A DNA stretch of 64,000 bases from positions 388,355 through 452,354 of the forward strand of contig NZ_ML178720.1 of the NCBI RefSeq assembly GCF_004360155.1, written 5' to 3'. The DNA comes from Paraglaciecola marina (GTDB lineage Bacteria; Pseudomonadota; Gammaproteobacteria; Enterobacterales; Alteromonadaceae). Both the position numbers and the translations under genes were made by a program. The notes under the pieces were generated by a model. The model was not told the origin of the DNA. It was given only the letters and a program-made list of their open reading frames with translations, and ran no database searches. Positions 38,998-48,900 of the stretch are shown one piece after another. Position 1 is the first letter of the stretch, and each line of letters begins with the position of its first letter.

Positions 38998-40212
38998 TCA
39001 ATCTGGAAAGCTCACTTTCCCCATGCTAACTTGCGGCATGTTTACTTTTTCTGTAGCAGGCTCACTTGCATTTGCACATAGGGTTTCATTGGCTAACAAG
39101 GCAAATAAAACGGCTTCTTTGGCATCTGGATTTAATGATAATTCAGTAGTACTTAATAATTTTGTATGTGCTAGCTTATTACTCAACCTAACTTGTATGC
39201 GTCTCATTAATAAAGGGTTATGCAACCCACCCCCACTAACATACACACTTAAATCAGGCAGAGACTGTCCAAGTGTGACCACACTGTCAGCTATACACTT
39301 AGCGGTAAAATCACAGAGGGTAGCCATAACATCCTCGTTAGAGATGTCTGTTGCCTCAGCTTGTTGTTGCGCTGTACGCAAATAATCAAGGTTAAAGACT
39401 TCTGGACCTGTGGTTTTTGGAAATGACTGTTTAAAAAATGGTGAACTCGCTAATTCCATTAATAATGCTTGATGAATACTACCGGCACTAGCAACTTTAG
39501 CCCCGTCGTCATAATGTAAATTGCCTGGCAAGGTTTGTATAAAGGCATCCATAATGATGTTGCCTGGACCTATATCGGAACTAAATACTTGAGAAATATC
39601 ACCTTTGCTTGGCAAGTGAGTTAAATTTGCAATGCCACCAATGTTAAGCATGATGCGATTTTCAGCTGTACTATGGAACAACAAATAATCACCATACATC
39701 ACTAAAGGTGCACCCTGCCCCCCAGCGGCAACATGCTTTTGCCTGAAATCACTTAAGGTAATAATATCTGTCAGCACAGCAATATGATCACCGTCACCTA
39801 TTTGCAAGGTGGCATTAGGAAAGTCATCATACTGATGCTGTTCTTTTGGGCTGTGATAAATAGTCTGTCCATGACTAGCGATAACATCAATATCTGAATT
39901 TTTGTATCCAAAGCCTTTTAAGGCTTGATTCACCAAGTTTGCATGATAACGAGCGATCCATGCATTTAATAAACATACATGCTCTATACTCCCCTCGCTC
40001 TTGGCAAATATAGTTTTTATTTTGTTGCGGTACTCTTCACAATAATCAATGGTTATAAAGTCAACTAAATTACAGACAGTATTGGTTCCAGAGTCAGATA
40101 TCTCACAAAGTGCAATGTCTAATCCATCCAATGACGTTCCGCTCATCAAGCCAAGTATCAGACGCGACTTCTTACTTGATATTTTATATAATTTTTCAAT
40201 ATGTGGGTGCAT
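38998..40212 (-). CDS. anmK: Anhydro-N-acetylmuramic acid kinase AnmK
   Basis: Opens the 1,6-anhydro ring of anhMurNAc and phosphorylates it to MurNAc-6-P, the MurQ substrate. 404 residues. The phosphate loop LGLMSGTSLDGLD, the ASHGQTIYH motif, catalytic Asp in TLSDFRQKHVAAGGQGAPL, NIGGIANLTHLP and the C-terminal VSGGGLHNPLLM are all present. First gene of the leftward operon; divergent from murQ across 559 bp of regulatory DNA. Confidence 0.96.
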   Translation of the reverse strand: MHPHIEKLYKISSKKSRLILGLMSGTSLDGLDIALCEISDSGTNTVCNLVDFITIDYCEEYRNKIKTIFAKSEGSIEHVCLLNAWIARYHANLVNQALKGFGYKNSDIDVIASHGQTIYHSPKEQHQYDDFPNATLQIGDGDHIAVLTDIITLSDFRQKHVAAGGQGAPLVMYGDYLLFHSTAENRIMLNIGGIANLTHLPSKGDISQVFSSDIGPGNIIMDAFIQTLPGNLHYDDGAKVASAGSIHQALLMELASSPFFKQSFPKTTGPEVFNLDYLRTAQQQAEATDISNEDVMATLCDFTAKCIADSVVTLGQSLPDLSVYVSGGGLHNPLLMRRIQVRLSNKLAHTKLLSTTELSLNPDAKEAVLFALLANETLCANASEPATEKVNMPQVSMGKVSFPD

Positions 40213-40771
40213 GCCCTAACCTAAAATTTAAAATGGATCCTTAGAAAAAGTGAACAGATAAGTATCTATCACTCATGTAACTACGCTCAACTAGCGAAGC
40301 AGCACTACTTAACAAGTTAGAAAACATAGTTGCCAAACAGCTAGCTACTTTTTGAGAAGATGACTGCTATCATGTCACTTTATCGGATCACACACTGTGA
40401 TTCTGTTACAAAAAGTATCACCCAAAGGCATGGGAACATGCCCAATATAACACCCAAGTTTATTTGTGTAGTAGATACTAGCCGCACCCAAAAATCAATT
40501 ATTATTACCTGTATACAAAAAATAAAGAATAATATATTCTCAAGTCAGTAATCTATAAATTAATAACACTTATAGTATTTTCGAGAATAAAACGTTTAAT
40601 CTGTTTGGTAGTAATTATGAGATATTCTTATTATCTTGAGTGTTAACCATTGGTAAGAGCAATCATTTATAGCCATTGTGAATCAAACTTAAATTAGGCT
40701 AACTTTGATGAATCAAATAAAGTATATGCAAATCGAAACATTTACCTACTTCAAAAAAAGTGAGAAAAATT
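40213..40771. promoter_or_regulatory. Divergent anmK / murQ intergenic region
   Basis: 559 bp with no convincing gene. It is very AT-rich and holds several inverted repeats: ATCACA-N3-TGTGAT (40387-40401), AGAATA-ATA-TATTCT (40526-40540), and the near-palindrome TATTTTCGAGAATA (40576-40589). The latter two are centred about 50 bp apart. Promoters for both directions must lie here, though no near-consensus pair stands out. Confidence 0.6.
40526..40540. promoter_or_regulatory. Candidate MurR operator, site 1
   Basis: Perfect inverted repeat AGAATA-ATA-TATTCT, core GAATA-N3-TATTC, shared with three other sites of the peptidoglycan locus. About 230 bp upstream of murQ. Confidence 0.5.
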
Positions 40772-41695
40772 ATGGATAATAATCCGCTTTTAGATGAGCT
40801 CTACACTATCTTGTCAGAAACCAGAAACAACGAAACAATAGACATTGACCTACTAACAACTCGAGATATTTTACAAAAAATAAATGAAGAAGATAAGAAG
40901 GTCGCTCTAGCTATAAATCCAGCTTTATGTGCCATCGCCCTGGCAGTAGATATCATAGTTAACGCCTTTAACAATCAAGGCCGATTGATTTATATAGGTG
41001 CAGGAACTAGCGGCCGCTTGGGTATTTTAGATGCCGTTGAATGTGTTCCTACTTTTAGTGTCGCCAAAGATATGGTGATCGGCATCATAGCTGGAGGCGA
41101 AAAAGCCATAAAGCATGCCGTTGAAGGAGCTGAAGACAACCAAGAAGCAGCAATAGCAGACTTAAAAGCCATCAATTTTAACTCAAAAGATGTACTAGTG
41201 GGTATTGCTGCTAGTGGCCGAACTCCCTATGTTATTTCTGCCATACAATACGCTAATTCATTAGATGCCAAAACAGTGGCGGTAAGCTGTAATCCAAACT
41301 CGCCTATCGGTAGAAAAGCTAATGTGGATATATGCGCCCCTGTAGGACCAGAAATACTAACCGGCTCAACTCGCATGAAATCAGGTACGGCTCAAAAATT
41401 AATCCTTAATATGCTTAGCACTGCTAGCATGATAAAAATAGGCAAAACCTATCAAAACCTAATGGTAGATGTGAATGCCAGCAATAATAAATTATATGCT
41501 CGAGCATTACTGATTGTGATGCAAGCCACAGATTGCGATGAAGAAACGGCTACTGCAGCACTACAACAAGCAGGCAACGAAGCCAAAGTCGCTATTATGA
41601 TGATATTAACCAATACAAGTGCCGATCAAGCCCTTGCTTTGCTTCAACAAAACAAAGGTTTCTTAAGAAAAGCTATAGAGACTAGCCTTGCCTAA
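40772..41695 (+). CDS. murQ: N-acetylmuramic acid 6-phosphate etherase MurQ
   Basis: Cleaves the lactyl ether of MurNAc-6-P, giving GlcNAc-6-P and D-lactate. 307 residues, SIS fold: [22 protein letters not shown] with the catalytic Glu of the family (quoted in two parts: [15 protein letters not shown] and VECVPTF), HAVEGAEDN with the second Glu, [11 protein letters not shown], and [17 protein letters not shown]. The ATG at 40772 has GTGAG seven bases ahead and fits family length; a GTG at 40760 overlaps that site. The namZ start overlaps its last codons, so the two are coupled. Confidence 0.96.
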   Translation: MDNNPLLDELYTILSETRNNETIDIDLLTTRDILQKINEEDKKVALAINPALCAIALAVDIIVNAFNNQGRLIYIGAGTSGRLGILDAVECVPTFSVAKDMVIGIIAGGEKAIKHAVEGAEDNQEAAIADLKAINFNSKDVLVGIAASGRTPYVISAIQYANSLDAKTVAVSCNPNSPIGRKANVDICAPVGPEILTGSTRMKSGTAQKLILNMLSTASMIKIGKTYQNLMVDVNASNNKLYARALLIVMQATDCDEETATAALQQAGNEAKVAIMMILTNTSADQALALLQQNKGFLRKAIETSLA

Positions 41696-42872
41696 TGTAA
41701 GAGTTGTATGCCTGGCACTAGCAATACTAGTTTTCAGCTTAAGTGCCTGTGCTAGCCAAACTAAAGTATCCCAGGCAGATATACAGACTGGAGCCACTCA
41801 AAGTGACCGATATTTGCCATTATTAAAGGGCAAACGGGTCGCCCTTGTTGTAAACCAAACCTCTCAAGTACAGGGTTCACACTTAGTGGACTTTTTACTA
41901 TCTAAACATATAAATGTGGTACGGATATTTGCACCTGAGCATGGGTTTAGAGGCGATCATGATGCTGGTGCACACGTTAGTAACGCCATAGATAGCAAAA
42001 CAGGTATTCAAATCACCTCCATCTACGGTAAAAATAAAAAGCCCTCTAAAGACATCATGGACCAAATTGATATAGTGGTATTTGACATACAAGATGTTGG
42101 GGTCCGCTTCTACACTTATATCAGCTCAATGCATTACATGATGGAAGTGGCCGCAGAATCAAACACCCAATTTTTGGTGTTGGACAGGCCTAATCCTAAC
42201 GGGAAATTTACCGACGGCCCAATACTTGATATGGACTATCAATCTTTTGTGGGCATGCACCCAATTCCCCTTTTGCATGGCATGACAGTGGCTGAACTGG
42301 CTTTAATGATTAAAGGTGAAAACTGGATTATAAACGCTAGCAAATTAGAACTGTTTACCATTAGCAACGCTAACTATAAACGCAGTATGCCCTATGAATT
42401 ACCAGTGGCTCCTAGCCCTAACCTACCCAATAGCCAAGCTGTAAAACTCTACCCTTCCTTATGCTTTTTTGAAGCAACACCAGTCAGTATCGGTAGAGGA
42501 ACAGACTTTCCATTTCAGGTTGTAGGCCACAACGAAGTTCCTTTAGGAAAGTTCAGCTTTACCCCAAACTCAAGGCCTGGCGCCGCGCTACACCCTAAAT
42601 TACAAGATAGAACCTTATTAGGTATAAACCTGCAACAAAGTACACAACAAGGATTGGACTTAGAAATATTTATAAAAACCTATCAGGCATTCTCAAAAGC
42701 AGGAGTGACATTTTTTAAGCACCCTGAATTCATGGATAAGTTAGCAGGTACTCACAAACTTCGAAAAGCCATTGAAGAGGGACAAAGCTTGCAGCAAATA
42801 CAAGAAAGTTGGCAACTAGGATTACAATCCTTTAAACAACAACGTAAACCCTACCTCTTGTACCCAGAGTAA
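41688..42872 (+). CDS. namZ: Exo-beta-N-acetylmuramidase NamZ-like lipoprotein (DUF1343, GH171)
   Basis: 394 residues from a TTG that overlaps the end of murQ by eight bases. A lipoprotein signal ends with FSLSAC, so it is likely tethered in the envelope. The DUF1343 hallmark [16 protein letters not shown] is near residue 83, with [38 protein letters not shown] and [15 protein letters not shown] following. B. subtilis NamZ of this family releases terminal MurNAc from peptide-free glycan. Free MurNAc would need import and phosphorylation, and no separate MurNAc kinase is recognised here. Confidence 0.88.
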   Translation: MPNVRVVCLALAILVFSLSACASQTKVSQADIQTGATQSDRYLPLLKGKRVALVVNQTSQVQGSHLVDFLLSKHINVVRIFAPEHGFRGDHDAGAHVSNAIDSKTGIQITSIYGKNKKPSKDIMDQIDIVVFDIQDVGVRFYTYISSMHYMMEVAAESNTQFLVLDRPNPNGKFTDGPILDMDYQSFVGMHPIPLLHGMTVAELALMIKGENWIINASKLELFTISNANYKRSMPYELPVAPSPNLPNSQAVKLYPSLCFFEATPVSIGRGTDFPFQVVGHNEVPLGKFSFTPNSRPGAALHPKLQDRTLLGINLQQSTQQGLDLEIFIKTYQAFSKAGVTFFKHPEFMDKLAGTHKLRKAIEEGQSLQQIQESWQLGLQSFKQQRKPYLLYPE

Positions 42873-42891
42873 CAAGCCAAAGCCTAAAGCT

Positions 42892-43740
42892 TCAAGATGA
42901 ACGCCTAAAGTCACTCACCACAGCATTGGTCTTTTCTAATATCTGACGACCCTGACGAGAAGATTGCGTAATAGCGATAAATAAAATATCAATGATAAAT
43001 TCTTGAGCTGTTCTGGCTAAAATAGATGACAGTCGAGCTGATTCTTCATCTGCAACTGAATATAACTTTACCTCAGCTAAATCAGAAATGGGGGTCGTTC
43101 CAAAACGAGTCAGCGATATAACTTTAGTATTATTATGCTTTGCTTCAGATACCACATTAATAATTTCTTTGGTGTTACCAGACTCACTAATAGCAAATAC
43201 TAGGTCGTTTACACCTAAAGTAGCCGCAAAAGCCAATTGGGCATGTGCATCGGCCTCTTCAATCGCCAGTATCCCTAGCTTCTGTAGCTTATATGAGAAG
43301 TCCTTACCGACTAAAGCTGAGCCACCTAAACCACAAATTAAAATACGCTTTGAAGATTTAAGTAACTCTACAGCAGCCACCAATGATTTTTCATCATTCA
43401 GGTTTCGGGTTTCATTCAATACCGATACCTTGCTGCTAAGTAGCTTGTCAGACATTTGTGCAAAACCATCATTAACCGTGATTTTGCCATGTAATTTATT
43501 ATTAGCAGTAGAGGTATTCAACGCATCAATCACACCCATTTTAAAGGCGGGGTAACCCTTGTAGCCTAATTTCTGAGAAAATTTAACCACACTTGACTGG
43601 CTCACACCCACCACATTCGCCAGTTCTTGTGATGATAATTCTCGTATAGCGTTGGACGAATCTAATGCAAACTTAGCCAGCTTTAATTCACTGCTCGACA
43701 AAGAATCTTTAACGGCTTTAATTTTGGTAAATGTAGACAT
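42892..43740 (-). CDS. murR: RpiR-family regulator, probable MurR
   Basis: 282 residues: an N-terminal helix-turn-helix (1-75, LSSQELANVVGVSQSSVVKFSQKLG) and a C-terminal SIS sugar-phosphate domain (about 120-260, ICGLGGSALVGKDFSYKL and ISESGNTKEIINV). MurR in E. coli is a repressor relieved by MurNAc-6-P; the same effector is expected here because murQ and anmK are neighbours. Convergent with namZ. An inverted repeat shared with other promoters of the locus lies 135 bp upstream of its start, suggesting self-control. Confidence 0.88.
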   Translation of the reverse strand: MSTFTKIKAVKDSLSSSELKLAKFALDSSNAIRELSSQELANVVGVSQSSVVKFSQKLGYKGYPAFKMGVIDALNTSTANNKLHGKITVNDGFAQMSDKLLSSKVSVLNETRNLNDEKSLVAAVELLKSSKRILICGLGGSALVGKDFSYKLQKLGILAIEEADAHAQLAFAATLGVNDLVFAISESGNTKEIINVVSEAKHNNTKVISLTRFGTTPISDLAEVKLYSVADEESARLSSILARTAQEFIIDILFIAITQSSRQGRQILEKTNAVVSDFRRSS

Positions 43741-43874
43741 TTTTTCTCAGTAATATTTTATTTGTCAATTAAGAATAATAATACCTAACAAACCTAAAAT
43801 TATTAATCGGTTTCTACTAATAATTTAAATAAATACAGATAGTTATTAATGAAAAACCATAAATTATTCCAATT

Positions 43875-43887
43875 GAATATTTTATTC
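43875..43887. promoter_or_regulatory. Candidate MurR operator, site 2
   Basis: Perfect GAATA-TTT-TATTC, directly preceded by AATTATTCCAATT (43862-43874), a string also found in site 4. It is 135 bp upstream of murR. The 173 bp between murR and the GH3 gene hold no other gene. Confidence 0.52.
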
Positions 43888-43913
43888 CCTCTTTTATCAT
43901 CTCACGCCTCTAA

Positions 43914-45806
43914 TTATTTACAGCTTTGCAGCGAAACAGGTAAACTCCCCTGAGCTTGAATATTGCCAATAATAACATCAGCTAATGCATTAAAGCTTGG
44001 ACCTTGATACTCAGTAATAAAACGACCAAAGTCATCAAAGTATTGAGTTTGATTAAGGCGGTAGTCAAAGCTCGCTAATATGGCATCAGAGAAAGGCGAA
44101 AATAAATAACTCTTATACGGGGTACGGAAACTAACGAATACAGTCTTCTTAGCTAAGTCTCTGGCAGTTTTTAATAACCTCAACTGTTGAGTATTTTGCT
44201 GCTGTTTAGAACTGCGCTTACTTTTATGTTTCAGATCATCCATACCACCCAGCTCAGCTAAACTTTGGTCTGGTGTAATATCAGCAGTGATGAGCATATC
44301 AGCCCACTCCAAAGACGTTAGCTTTATGTCAGCGTCATGGCTTGCCAAGCTATTACATTTTATGTGTAAACTTGGCTTTCGGGTTTTTAAAGCCAGTGTT
44401 AACCCCATACATTTAGCGGTATCAGGCATAACTAAGAATATCTTATTTATGTTACTTTCTAGAGGCAACACGCCATTGTTTTTAACTGCCACAACAGCTT
44501 TATCGGCCAATTTCTGTTCAATTTTTTTATGTTGCTTAGACCCCAAGGTTAGTCTCGCCTTGTTTATAGCCTGTTCAATAGGCAGGTGAGTGTTTAGCTT
44601 TAACTGGTAGCCTTCTTTTAAGCTAACTATACGCTGCACCGAGGCTTCTATTTCAGTCAGGCTTAACTGCCCTCGCTGCACCTCATTTGCGACATTATTA
44701 ATGAGTTTTTTTAGCTTTTTAATATCTGAAGGGTGGCGAATTATCGTAGGCATCAGGGCTATATCAGCCCCTGCAGAGAATGTTTGTATCACGGCTTCGG
44801 TCTCATCGAAATAATAAGTCACACCAGACATATTAAGGGCGTCAGTTATAATCACGCCATCATAACCCATCTTATTTCTTAGTAGCCCCGTCAAAATTTT
44901 TCGAGACATAGTCGCAGGTAGAATAACTGCGCTACCATCTTTCGCTATAAACTCAGTATTATCTAATTCTGGATATTGAATATGGGCCGTCATTATCATT
45001 GCTGGAGAGCTGTTATCAATGGCATGTTGAAAAGGTAATAAATCCGTTGCCTCTATTTGCAGTAAGTTATGATCAACCCTTGGTAAGCCGGTATGGCTAT
45101 CAACATTAGTGTCTCCATGCCCAGGGAAATGCTTTAACGTAGCCATCATTCCTTGGTTTTGCATAGCGGTCATTTGAGCAACCCCTAATCTAGCCACAAG
45201 TTCAGCATTTTCACCGAACGAACGTACATTAATTACAGGGTTTAGTGGGTTTACATTTACATCAACAATGGGAGCAAAGTTCAGGTTAAAGCCAAGCGAC
45301 ATTAATTCCTTTGCCAATACTTCACCGGTTTGTGTGGCGAACCTATCACCGTATTTAGCGTATGTCGCACCTATGGCCATATTACCCGCTAATGGAGTAC
45401 CCAAATTTTTGGGTAAACGCACCACACGCCCACCTTCTTGATCGACGGCAATAAATAATGGCGGATGACCTGCAGCCTTTGCAGCTTCTTGCAGCGCATA
45501 ATTCAAATGTAAAATTTGCGGAATGTCTTCTAAGTTTTCTGAAAACAACAACACACCGCCGATCCCCGTATCAGCAATCAAGTCGACTAATGGCTGAGTC
45601 AATTCAGTCATCGGCTTTCTGCATTTAATTTCAAGTTTAGAATCTGCGCAAAAATAACGTAGATCTATCATTAACTTTTGCGCGACAAGTAATTCTACTT
45701 CTTTACTAGCCCAGGGCGGTGAAAGAGTGTGCACACATGCTGATACACTTATCCCAGTAAATATAATTAACAATTTGCGCGAAATGAAAGAAATACTTTT
45801 TAGCAT
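43914..45806 (-). CDS. Secreted two-domain beta-N-acetylhexosaminidase (GH3 lipoprotein)
   Basis: 630 residues from the ATG at 45806, which has CAGGA six bases ahead; a TTG 45 bases earlier is less likely. Lipoprotein signal ends SVSAC. The GH3 catalytic domain (about 35-400) has DQEGGRVVRLPKN, KHFPGHGDTNVDSHTGLP with the Asp/His dyad, and ITDALNMSGV with the nucleophile; a C-terminal domain of about 230 residues follows. This is the architecture of B. subtilis NagZ (642 residues), which is exported, rather than of the short cytoplasmic enzyme. It would remove GlcNAc from wall fragments in the periplasm or at the surface. Confidence 0.92.
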   Translation of the reverse strand: MLKSISFISRKLLIIFTGISVSACVHTLSPPWASKEVELLVAQKLMIDLRYFCADSKLEIKCRKPMTELTQPLVDLIADTGIGGVLLFSENLEDIPQILHLNYALQEAAKAAGHPPLFIAVDQEGGRVVRLPKNLGTPLAGNMAIGATYAKYGDRFATQTGEVLAKELMSLGFNLNFAPIVDVNVNPLNPVINVRSFGENAELVARLGVAQMTAMQNQGMMATLKHFPGHGDTNVDSHTGLPRVDHNLLQIEATDLLPFQHAIDNSSPAMIMTAHIQYPELDNTEFIAKDGSAVILPATMSRKILTGLLRNKMGYDGVIITDALNMSGVTYYFDETEAVIQTFSAGADIALMPTIIRHPSDIKKLKKLINNVANEVQRGQLSLTEIEASVQRIVSLKEGYQLKLNTHLPIEQAINKARLTLGSKQHKKIEQKLADKAVVAVKNNGVLPLESNINKIFLVMPDTAKCMGLTLALKTRKPSLHIKCNSLASHDADIKLTSLEWADMLITADITPDQSLAELGGMDDLKHKSKRSSKQQQNTQQLRLLKTARDLAKKTVFVSFRTPYKSYLFSPFSDAILASFDYRLNQTQYFDDFGRFITEYQGPSFNALADVIIGNIQAQGSLPVSLQSCK

Positions 45807-45899
45807 GCGTTTTCCTGCATTCACTTTTACGAACTTAATAAAAGAAGCCAATGTATTAGCCTTTAACGATTTTAATAATTCATTTTAAAAACAAATTAA

Positions 45900-45915
45900 A
45901 ATGTAATCTTACATT
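45900..45915. repeat. Inverted repeat upstream of the GH3 lipoprotein gene
   Basis: AATGTAA-TC-TTACATT, a perfect seven-base palindrome arm with two-base spacer, 94 bp upstream of the GH3 start. Could be an operator. Confidence 0.5.
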
Positions 45916-45924
45916 CAACAATAT

Positions 45925-45959
45925 AAAAAAGCCCCACAACGTTGTTACATTGCAGGGCT
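45925..45959 (-). terminator. Terminator after the TonB-dependent receptor gene
   Basis: Read leftward: AGCCC, an intervening 20-base segment with its own small palindrome (ACAACGTTGT), GGGCT and six T. It would separate the receptor gene from the GH3 gene. Confidence 0.7.
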
Positions 45960-45979
45960 AAATTAAGTAGTACTAAGTT

Positions 45980-48900
45980 TTAGAAACTAAATGCCGCTGT
46001 TAGTTGCACTCGACGTGGATTTTCATGACTACGGTATACACCTAATTCCGAATCGCTGTAACGCGGTTGTGGGTTGTATCCAGTTTGTTTATCAAACAAA
46101 TTGAATACGTCTATGCGAAGTTGAAAACCGTACCTACTTGCAAAATCAAAATTCTGTGTGTAGTTCAAATCTAACTGCCAATGGCTCGGCGTTTCGCGGC
46201 TACCTCGAGGCTCCAAATAAAAGGTGCTAGCCCATTGATGGGCCCAATTGTGGCCTGACTGCCAGTAAGCCAAGTAACCAAGCGATGCATTCCAAGAGAA
46301 ATCGTAGGCACCGTAACTTTTAAATTGCCAAGTACGATTTGCTCGCAAATTACCATTGGTGTAACTCCCCCATAATTGTCCATACCAACTATCAGCAATA
46401 TTCGAAGACCCAATAAATGATCCTTGGTCATTGTTGAAACGAGTGGTGCCGTCTTGGTCAAAATTACCATAATAATGACTCCAGACTATTGAAGAAGTAG
46501 AAAAGAAGTTTTCAGACTTGTAGTCGACTTCCATGCTTGCTTCTAGATACTTTGTATAAGCACCATCAAGCTGAGCAATTACGTATGTACCTTCATCAAC
46601 TAGGTTATTAACCGGTATATAAAGCTCTTTCGGCTCTGGCGAGTCAAATCTACATTCGGCCGCATCAGCAACTAAATCAGGATACAAATCCGCAAAACTA
46701 GCTACACGGTCTTGATAACTGGCGCAATCATACACAATTCGAGAATTATTATTGGTATCCTCCCAGAAGTTCCATGTGCGACGATAGCGAAGGTGGTTAC
46801 GTATCGTCCAATTATCTTTCCAAGCTGTTTGGTGACCTATAATAAACTCTTGTACTGTTCTTGGATTTAGGCCAGCAGCAAAGAGCTTACCTGTAGAAGA
46901 CACATTGGTTTCAGAGTCAAGAAAACTACCGTTTTCATCAAAGTAAACCCTTGTAGTACTACCGCCTGTATTACGATCCCAAGAAGCTGCACGAGCAAGT
47001 GAGCTTACCCCTGGGTTATACCGTGCAAAGCTTACAAATGCTGAAGCGTCAGGGCTGTAATCCCAAGTTGCTGTTAAGCGCGGTTGAAAGGTTTCACTAA
47101 AGCCAATTTTTTTCATCACATAAGTGTTACCACGCGCTTCTTCCCAGCCCGAGCTTGTGTCAGCTTTACGTAATCCTTGACCAACAATTTCATCCTGGCT
47201 AAGCAAAAAACCTAGATCAAACGTAAAATCTTCCCAATATATAGTGTCGTTCACTGCAATGTTTATTGATTTAGATGCTGAAACAAGTGGGCCTGTTAAT
47301 CCGCCTGCATCAAATCCACGGGTTTGCACCGTTGCTCTGTAAGCAGTACCTACAGGAATAGGGTCACCAGTGGGGGCCACAATACCGCCATCATCAATGT
47401 CCAAACCACCCCAATACTCAATTGATCCCCACCCATTAGAAACACGAAACAGCTCTTCTGAGCCTTCTTCTTGTTGAATACCAAAATGAAGTTCATGTGA
47501 CGTATTACCAATGTCCATAACGTGGTCCAAAGACATTTCGATAGTTTCACCCAAATAAGCGTTATCGTTTATGGTTGCCGCTGCACCTACACTACCAAGT
47601 GCTTCACCGTTGATACCATATTGGGTGATTAACGGAGTTGCGCCAGCATTGTAAGCATCTATTAGTGCTTGCTCGCTAGCGTCAGCACCGGTTCTGATTT
47701 CAAGGTCAGGTACGGTAAAGTAACCTTGTGATGCTAAATCGGTAAGGTCTAATGAGTCACCTGATTGGCCTCTAAAACCTAAATCTGTAATTGGGAACGA
47801 GCCTGACGACTGTTTAGTGTCTGCGTAAGACATATTAAACGTAGTTGAATCATTTATGATCCAAGAGCCATCAATTACTAATACTTCAAATTCATTCACA
47901 CCGTCAGTAGCCGTAGACGCCGCATTATTTTCGTATATTTCTTGGTTAGTTTCAGTCACTTCAGAACTACGGTAACTTGCATTAATCAACACATCATCAA
48001 TTGGCGTCCAAGTAAATTTACCGAAGTACTCCTCTCGCTCATTGGTAATGTCAGGTAGAGCCCCGCGAGCGTTTGTGCCACTTCCCTTAGAGTCATCACG
48101 GGTGTAATACGAGCCGTAAAAATAGAGCTGCTCTTCAATAATAGGGCCTCCAACACCTACTGTGATATAGGCTATGTCGTCCTCTGTACTTAAACCATCT
48201 TCGTCGTCAGCTTGCCATGAGCCTTTTTGTAGGCGGTACGTTAGATCGCCTTTCCACTCATCGGTTCCTGATTTACTTTCCGTATTCAAAGTTACGCCAG
48301 CATTTCGATTAAAGCCGACAGCTCGCGCACCACCACGCTCAACAGATACGTGTGCAATGTCATGGGTTGACGGAGATGACGCTAGAATACCAAACAAAGG
48401 AACAGACAGGTTCGCGCCATCCATTTTGTAGCCGTTATCCTGACCACTTGCACCAGCACTTGGACCACGTACACTGTCAGAAGTTACTTGAACGCCAGGC
48501 ATTAAACGAAGTAATGAGCTGTATTCAACAGCCGTAGGTAGCACATCTAAAGCGTCGGAATTAAGAGAATTACCTAATGATGCATTGGTTGAAGTCGTTA
48601 ACGCTTGACCATAAACAGCAATTTTTTCTAAATCAGAATCTCCTATTTGAATATTCAGCGATGTTTTACCATCAAGATTGACAGCGACAGTAACACTTTT
48701 AGTTTCACCACTAGGTGCAGTAAACTTCACATCATAACTGCCGGGTGGGAGTAATTGCAGGCGATAATTTCCATTCTCTTTAGATACCGAAGAACGGGGT
48801 TTAGGCAAAACATCGCCTTTGGCTTCAATTGCAACATTCTCAAGTGGCGTACCGTCAGGTCCAGAGACCTTGCCGACAATTTCCCCCACTTGCTGTGCAG

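Noticed and set aside
40387..40401. ATCACA-N3-TGTGAT taken as a CRP site
   Set aside because: The half-sites are inside out and spaced three bases; CRP needs TGTGA-N6-TCACA.
40360..40551. 63-codon open frame in the anmK/murQ intergenic region
   Set aside because: Low-complexity AT-rich translation, no ribosome site, no recognisable domain, and it overlaps several inverted repeats that look regulatory.
46171..46470. 99-codon open frame on the minus strand inside the receptor gene
   Set aside because: Out-of-frame shadow of the receptor coding sequence; no plausible product.
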